9,867 nucleotides of DNA from Selenomonadaceae bacterium (GTDB taxonomy: Bacteria; Bacillota; Negativicutes; Selenomonadales; Selenomonadaceae), in the NCBI GenBank assembly GCA_017390245.1, contig JAFPCE010000122.1, forward strand, positions 1-9,867. The letters run 5' to 3'. The first letter of the stretch is position 1; each line of letters starts with the position of its first letter. This document shows, piece after piece, positions 6,855 to 9,867 of this stretch. The translations under genes and the position numbers were made by a program. The notes under the pieces were generated by a model that saw nothing but the letters and a program-made list of their open reading frames with translations, was not told the origin of the DNA and ran no database searches.

Positions 6855-7961
6855 ATGTCGGCAGATGAAGCAAAAACTGAAGATAAGTTTGCAGGTAAAA
6901 ACAGCATAAGTGAGACTCCTGAGGAGATTAAAAACGTGCGGAAGAGTCTGCAGGCCGGCGGTTTCCAGGATATTATGCTGGATGAAATGGCGAAGCACTG
7001 CCCTGGCATGTCCTATGACAAGCTGATGCAGGCGGCTATGAGTTTGCAGAAAAGCAGGGCTCTGTCTATGATAGAGGGGTCTCTGGACAGTGACTACAAC
7101 GAGCTGGGACGCCAGTTTAAACAGAATATCGGCCAGAAGAATGCCAGCACGAAAATCCAGATACAGGAGTATGTGCGGCAGTATCACTTGTCTGGCAGGC
7201 TGAATTTCAGCTGGTATTACCAGCAGCCTATTACGGCCTGGGAAAAGGATTTTCACTATATTCAGCAGCTGAGTGAGTTTTTGCTGAGCCATGGTGAGCT
7301 AGATAGGGCCAACCTTCAGGAAAGGTCCTATGAGATTTTCCAGGACGAGAAGGTTTTAGATGACAATCCTGAGCTTTTGGAGCACTTAGGCTTATCATTG
7401 GAAAAGCTTAATGTGGTGAATCAGCCAGATCCTTTGATGCTGGCTATCCAGCAAGTGAAGAAGCCTGTTGGGGCACCTTATACTCATTTTGCGGCAGCAA
7501 CCAAGGCAGTGTATTACAGCCTTTATAATGGCCTTAATAAAACCAGGTTTTCTACAGTGATTTACGGTGCAGGCTGGAAGCTTTTGGGCAATCTGTTCCA
7601 GCTGCCTTATCAGATAAGTGCCCAGTGGTACAAGCATGAAATCTGGTATTTTGGCAATTTTGACTACGATGGCATCAGGCTGTGGCATGAGCTGAAAAAG
7701 AATAAGCCGTTAGGCATAGAGCTGAAGCTGGCAGTGCCATTTTACAAGGCTCTTTTGATGTATCCGCCGGTGAAGGGGGATGGGCATCCGGATATAGATA
7801 TGGAGGTTGTAAATACCTTCTGCCAGGAATTTGAGCCGGAACTTGCAAAAATGTGGCAGGATATGCTCAGCAAGGGAAGATATTATCCTCAGGGGATATT
7901 GGGGGCCCAGGAGCTGCAGAAGCTGTTCAAGGAATTGGATAAAAATATAAATCACCATTAG
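6855..7961 (+). CDS. JetD/DUF2220-like Toprim-fold protein with degenerate active site
   Basis: This 368-aa cytosolic protein resembles the C-terminal part of the JetD/DUF2220 family, the nuclease subunit of Wadjet systems that act against foreign circular DNA. Similarity is from memory of family patterns. LQERSYEIFQDEKVLDD (154-170) matches the family's R-x-x-S-x-x-IFGDEK-x-L stretch. FSTVIYGAGWKL (232-243) matches the YGEGKKI stretch. IWYFGNFDYDGIRLWHELK (263-281) matches YYFGDxDYEGI-x-I. Where relatives have the Toprim glutamate (ENKxTF), this protein reads A215-T216-K217. The first Asp of the GDxD motif is N268, though D270 and D272 remain. The first ~150 residues are helical and charged, with no motif I recognise. 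It has its own leader and terminator and no JetABC neighbours. It could be a diverged nuclease, a non-catalytic DNA-binding relative, or an unrelated look-alike. Confidence 0.5.
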   Translation: MSADEAKTEDKFAGKNSISETPEEIKNVRKSLQAGGFQDIMLDEMAKHCPGMSYDKLMQAAMSLQKSRALSMIEGSLDSDYNELGRQFKQNIGQKNASTKIQIQEYVRQYHLSGRLNFSWYYQQPITAWEKDFHYIQQLSEFLLSHGELDRANLQERSYEIFQDEKVLDDNPELLEHLGLSLEKLNVVNQPDPLMLAIQQVKKPVGAPYTHFAAATKAVYYSLYNGLNKTRFSTVIYGAGWKLLGNLFQLPYQISAQWYKHEIWYFGNFDYDGIRLWHELKKNKPLGIELKLAVPFYKALLMYPPVKGDGHPDIDMEVVNTFCQEFEPELAKMWQDMLSKGRYYPQGILGAQELQKLFKELDKNINHH

Positions 7962-7962
7962 T

Positions 7963-8003
7963 AATGGGAAGTATATCTAAAAGGTATGCTTCCTATTTTT
8001 TAT
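7963..8003 (+). terminator. Rho-independent terminator after the JetD-like gene
   Basis: The arms AATGGGAAGTATA (7963-7975) and TATGCTTCCTATT (7985-7997) pair over 13 bp with two G-U wobbles, around a 9-nt loop. A run of six T (7996-8001) follows. It starts directly at the stop codon and separates this gene from the WYL gene downstream. Confidence 0.8.
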
Positions 8004-8054
8004 GAAAACATTTATAGGTAAGCAGGATACTATGGATTCATGTCGAATTAACAT

Positions 8055-8066
8055 AATAAGCTTATT
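8055..8066. promoter_or_regulatory. Palindrome upstream of the WYL gene, possible operator
   Basis: AATAAGCTTATT is a perfect 12-bp palindrome about 95 bp before the WYL start, in an AT-rich region (8004-8159). No clear -35/-10 pair could be assigned here. It may be an operator for the regulator itself, which is inference, or a chance AT-rich palindrome. Confidence 0.25.
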
Positions 8067-8099
8067 TTAAAATATACAAAAAAAGTACGCTTTTTAAAG

Positions 8100-8129
8100 T
8101 AAGATAGTTTTAGATAAGACAGTTTTGGA
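8100..8129 (+). repeat. 15-bp tandem repeat in the WYL gene leader
   Basis: TAAGATAGTTTTAGA (8100-8114) is followed directly by TAAGACAGTTTTGGA (8115-8129), with 13 of 15 positions identical. It ends 30 bp before the start codon. Direct repeats beside a regulator gene can be binding sites; nothing here proves that role. Confidence 0.55.
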
Positions 8130-8159
8130 ACGGAAATATCTATTACAGCGGGTGATACT

Positions 8160-9161
8160 ATGTTCAATGCCAACAAGAAAATGCTTAATATGGCGATTTA
8201 TGAAATTTTGAAGGAGCGCACAGACAGAGACCATCCTATTACACAGCACCAGATAGGTGGGATTCTGGAACAGGAATATGGCATGAAGTGCGACAGAAGA
8301 TCGGTAAAAAACAATATTGAGTACCTCATGGATGCAGGCTTTGACATTGAGGAAGGCAAGTATATTTACCTGAAAAACAGGGACTTTACCAACAGTGAGG
8401 TCAGGCTGCTGATTGACAGTGTGCTTTTTGCTAAGAATATTGGGGCAAATCAGGCTCAGAATATTATCAAGAAGCTGAAGAAGCTGGGAAATGTTTCCTT
8501 TAAGTACCATACTGAGTACATTGACAGCATCGGTGAGCTGAGCCACAGTGACAATACAGAGATAATGGCCAGCCGGGAGATATTGCATCAGGCTATTGCC
8601 CAGGGGAAGAAAATCAGCTTTTATTACAATTCCTATGGTACGGATATGAGGCTGCATCCCCGCAAGGACAAGAAGAAAAAGGACAGGGTGTATGTGCTGA
8701 ATCCATACGGCATGGTGGCTTCTAATGATCATTTTTATCTCATTGGCAGCTATGATGCCTATAATGAAATCAGCCACTGGCGTCTGGATAAGATGACTAA
8801 TGTGCAGATTCTAGAGGAGGACCGGAAGGATATTTCTGAAATTGAGGGCATGTCCAACGGCTTTTCCCTGCCACGTCACATGGCGGAGCATATTTATATG
8901 TTTTCTGGCAAAAGCACCAGGGTGAAGTTCAGAACTACTGTGTATATGCTGGACCAGCTGGTAGACTGGTTTGGCAAGAAGTTTACCATTACGAAAATCG
9001 ATGGTGACAATATTGAGGTTAACGTGGGCTGTAATGAAATGGCCATGCAGTACTGGGCTTTGCAGTATGGCCGGGATGTAGAAATCCTGGAGCCAGAAAG
9101 CCTGCGGGAAAAGGTCATTGAAGGCATCAGGAAGATGTATGATACCTATGGACTGAAATAA
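8160..9161 (+). CDS. WYL-domain transcriptional regulator
   Basis: This 333-aa protein has the three-part layout of WYL regulators. The N-terminus (about 1-75) is a helix-turn-helix-like DNA-binding domain: ERTDRDHPITQHQIGGILEQ, then DRRSVKNNIEYLMDAGFDIE. The WYL domain spans about 138-220 and includes ILHQAIAQGKKISFYYNSYG, LHPR, YVLNPYGMVASNDHFYLIG and HWRLDKM. The C-terminal WCX-like extension (about 250-330) ends in LEPESLREKVIEGIRKMYDTY. WYL domains sense ligands such as nucleotides or nucleic acids, and many family members control phage-defence or DNA-damage genes. The ATG at 8160 is preceded by GGGTGA (8150-8155), a modest ribosome binding site. It follows the JetD-like gene on the same strand but beyond a terminator, so it forms its own transcription unit. 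Its target genes are unknown; the neighbouring JetD-like gene is one candidate. Confidence 0.88.
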   Translation: MFNANKKMLNMAIYEILKERTDRDHPITQHQIGGILEQEYGMKCDRRSVKNNIEYLMDAGFDIEEGKYIYLKNRDFTNSEVRLLIDSVLFAKNIGANQAQNIIKKLKKLGNVSFKYHTEYIDSIGELSHSDNTEIMASREILHQAIAQGKKISFYYNSYGTDMRLHPRKDKKKKDRVYVLNPYGMVASNDHFYLIGSYDAYNEISHWRLDKMTNVQILEEDRKDISEIEGMSNGFSLPRHMAEHIYMFSGKSTRVKFRTTVYMLDQLVDWFGKKFTITKIDGDNIEVNVGCNEMAMQYWALQYGRDVEILEPESLREKVIEGIRKMYDTYGLK

Positions 9162-9173
9162 AGGGGGTCGGCT

Positions 9174-9242
9174 ATGTGCATTGGCGGGCATGAGGATGAG
9201 AAATCCGCACTGTGTCACTTAGTAGTGCAAGATGAAGCTTGA
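9174..9242 (+). CDS. Possible 22-aa small ORF
   Basis: The ATG at 9174 follows a plausible ribosome binding site (AAGGGGG, 9160-9167) and starts 13 bp after the WYL gene stop. The peptide MCIGGHEDEKSALCHLVVQD plus EA is not recognised. It overlaps the next small ORF by 11 bp in a different frame. It may be a leader peptide, a remnant of a broken gene or chance. Confidence 0.25.
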   Translation: MCIGGHEDEKSALCHLVVQDEA

Positions 9243-9345
9243 GGAGTTTAAGGCTGTTTGCCAGGGCTTCGTTGATTATTTTAATCAGCCAAAGGTGGAG
9301 CTGTTTTTGGTATGCTGGCTGGTACTGGAGTTGCCTGTGCTCTAA
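9232..9345 (+). CDS. Possible 37-aa small ORF or gene remnant
   Basis: It begins MKLEEFKAVCQGFVDYFNQP and ends with a hydrophobic stretch rich in Val, Leu, Phe and Trp (residues about 23-37). The composition looks protein-like and its codons resemble those of the neighbours. The ribosome binding site is poor, but the start lies inside the preceding small ORF, so translational coupling is possible. An in-frame TAG at 9223-9225 prevents extension upstream. I recognise no family. A single frameshift would join it to the preceding ORF, so a decayed gene is an alternative. Confidence 0.3.
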   Translation: MKLEEFKAVCQGFVDYFNQPKVELFLVCWLVLELPVL

Positions 9346-9414
9346 AGAATAAGATTTAAAGATTTTTAACGGTTTAGATTATGTGATGTGCAGCTGTTAA
9401 AGCTGTGGAAATTA
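9346..9414. other. AT-rich intergenic stretch before the greA promoter
   Basis: I see no gene here. A short inverted repeat CAGCT/AGCTG (9391-9405, 5-nt loop) is present but has no T-run after it, so it does not qualify as a terminator. Confidence 0.4.
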
Positions 9415-9443
9415 TTGACAACATATAGGAAAATAACTATAAT
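9415..9443 (+). promoter_or_regulatory. Strong sigma-70-type promoter of greA
   Basis: A perfect -35 TTGACA (9415-9420) and a perfect -10 TATAAT (9438-9443) are separated by the optimal 17 nt. Transcription should start near 9450, giving a leader of about 70 nt before the greA start. This implies strong vegetative expression. Confidence 0.88.
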
Positions 9444-9467
9444 ATTATAGGTAAATTGTGTTTATTG

Positions 9468-9492
9468 TGAGTGCCTCCCATGGTGGCACTCA
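9468..9492 (+). promoter_or_regulatory. Hairpin in the greA 5' leader
   Basis: TGAGTGCC (9468-9475) and GGCACTCA (9485-9492) form a perfect 8-bp stem with a 9-nt loop, about 18 nt after the expected transcription start. The following TATTTATT is T-rich but interrupted. It could be a weak attenuator, an RNA-stabilising 5' stem or a protein target. Confidence 0.55.
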
Positions 9493-9521
9493 TATTTATT
9501 ATGAAAAGGGGTTTTTGTGAA

Positions 9522-9867
9522 ATGGCAGATAAAAGTGTATTGCTGACAGAAGAAGGTCTCAAAAAGCTGCAGGAGGAATTGGAATACTTAAAAGGCACCA
9601 AAAGACTGGAGGTAGCAGACCGTCTGAAGGCTGCCATTGCTCTGGGTGACCTTTCCGAGAACTCCGAGTACGATGATGCCAAGAACGAGCAGGCTTTCCT
9701 GGAAGGAAAGATCATGGAGCTGGAGGAGAAGCTGCGCCACAGTGAGATTATCAAGGCCAGCGATGATAACAACACCGTTTCCATGGGCTCTCTGGTTGTG
9801 CTGAAGGACGTGGAGTTTGATGAGGTAGAGACCTACCGTATCGTTGGTTCTACTGAGGCAGATCCAG
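9522..9867 (+). CDS. greA: Transcription elongation factor GreA, 3' truncated by window edge
   Basis: GreA binds the RNA polymerase secondary channel and stimulates cleavage of backtracked transcripts. About 115 of the usual ~158 codons are present. The N-terminal coiled coil starts MADKSVLLTEEGLKKLQEEL and carries the signature LGDLSENSEYDDAKNEQAF; D43 and E46 correspond to the catalytic-tip acidic residues D41/E44 of E. coli GreA. After residue ~75 the C-terminal FKBP-like domain begins (SMGSLVVLKDVEFDEVETYRIVG). The start at 9522 is chosen by family alignment; an in-frame ATG at 9501 would add MKRGFCE, which is untypical, and its AAAAGGGG (9503-9510) more likely serves as the ribosome binding site. 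The gene has its own strong promoter and is not part of the upstream units. Confidence 0.96.
   Translation, partial: MADKSVLLTEEGLKKLQEELEYLKGTKRLEVADRLKAAIALGDLSENSEYDDAKNEQAFLEGKIMELEEKLRHSEIIKASDDNNTVSMGSLVVLKDVEFDEVETYRIVGSTEADP

Noticed and set aside
6828..7292. A 154-codon open frame on the - strand
   Set aside because: It is antisense to the start of the JetD-like gene, has no domain signature, and runs through that gene's leader.
8080..8095. AAAAAG/CTTTTT inverted repeat before the WYL gene as a terminator
   Set aside because: The stem is almost only A-T with one G-C pair, and a far better terminator lies just upstream at 7963-8003.
8094..8777. A 227-codon open frame on the - strand
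   Set aside because: It lies almost wholly antisense to the well-supported WYL gene, and its translation shows no recognisable motif. It is a shadow of the coding strand.
6855..9161. A complete Wadjet (JetABCD) system
   Set aside because: No SMC-like JetC, JetA or JetB gene is present. Only a JetD-like protein with altered catalytic positions is seen.

Overview
The window reads as a chromosomal housekeeping segment of a low-to-medium GC Firmicute. The miaB-mutS-mutL order, the B. subtilis-type MutL with an endonuclease motif and the GreA sequence point that way. My best guess is a Negativicutes (Selenomonas-like) bacterium, but this rests on general impression, not on a search. All recognised genes are on the + strand.

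Positions 1-5820 hold a tight block: the 3' part of miaB (tRNA methylthiolation), mutS and mutL (mismatch repair, stop and start codons overlapping). A gene for an RsmJ-like rRNA methyltransferase (5920-6702) follows with no visible terminator between. Long Gly/Ser/Asn-rich linkers, partly encoded by in-frame DNA repeats, sit in both MutS and MutL.

Positions 6703-9161 form an accessory-looking stretch. A 368-aa protein (6855-7961) resembles the JetD/DUF2220 family, the Toprim-fold nuclease subunit of Wadjet defence systems, but its apparent catalytic acidic residues are replaced. It ends at a good intrinsic terminator (7963-8003). A WYL-domain transcriptional regulator (8160-9161) follows, with repeats and a palindrome in its upstream region. 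No JetA, JetB or JetC partner gene is present here.

Positions 9162-9521 hold two tiny overlapping ORFs of doubtful status, then a near-perfect vegetative promoter and a leader hairpin. The 5' part of greA (transcript cleavage factor) runs off the right edge.

A recurring oddity is short imperfect tandem duplication at gene boundaries: the end of miaB, the end of mutL (59-bp period), the leader of the JetD-like gene and the leader of the WYL gene. The main candidate for unusual biology is the orphan, catalytically degenerate JetD-like protein beside a WYL regulator.
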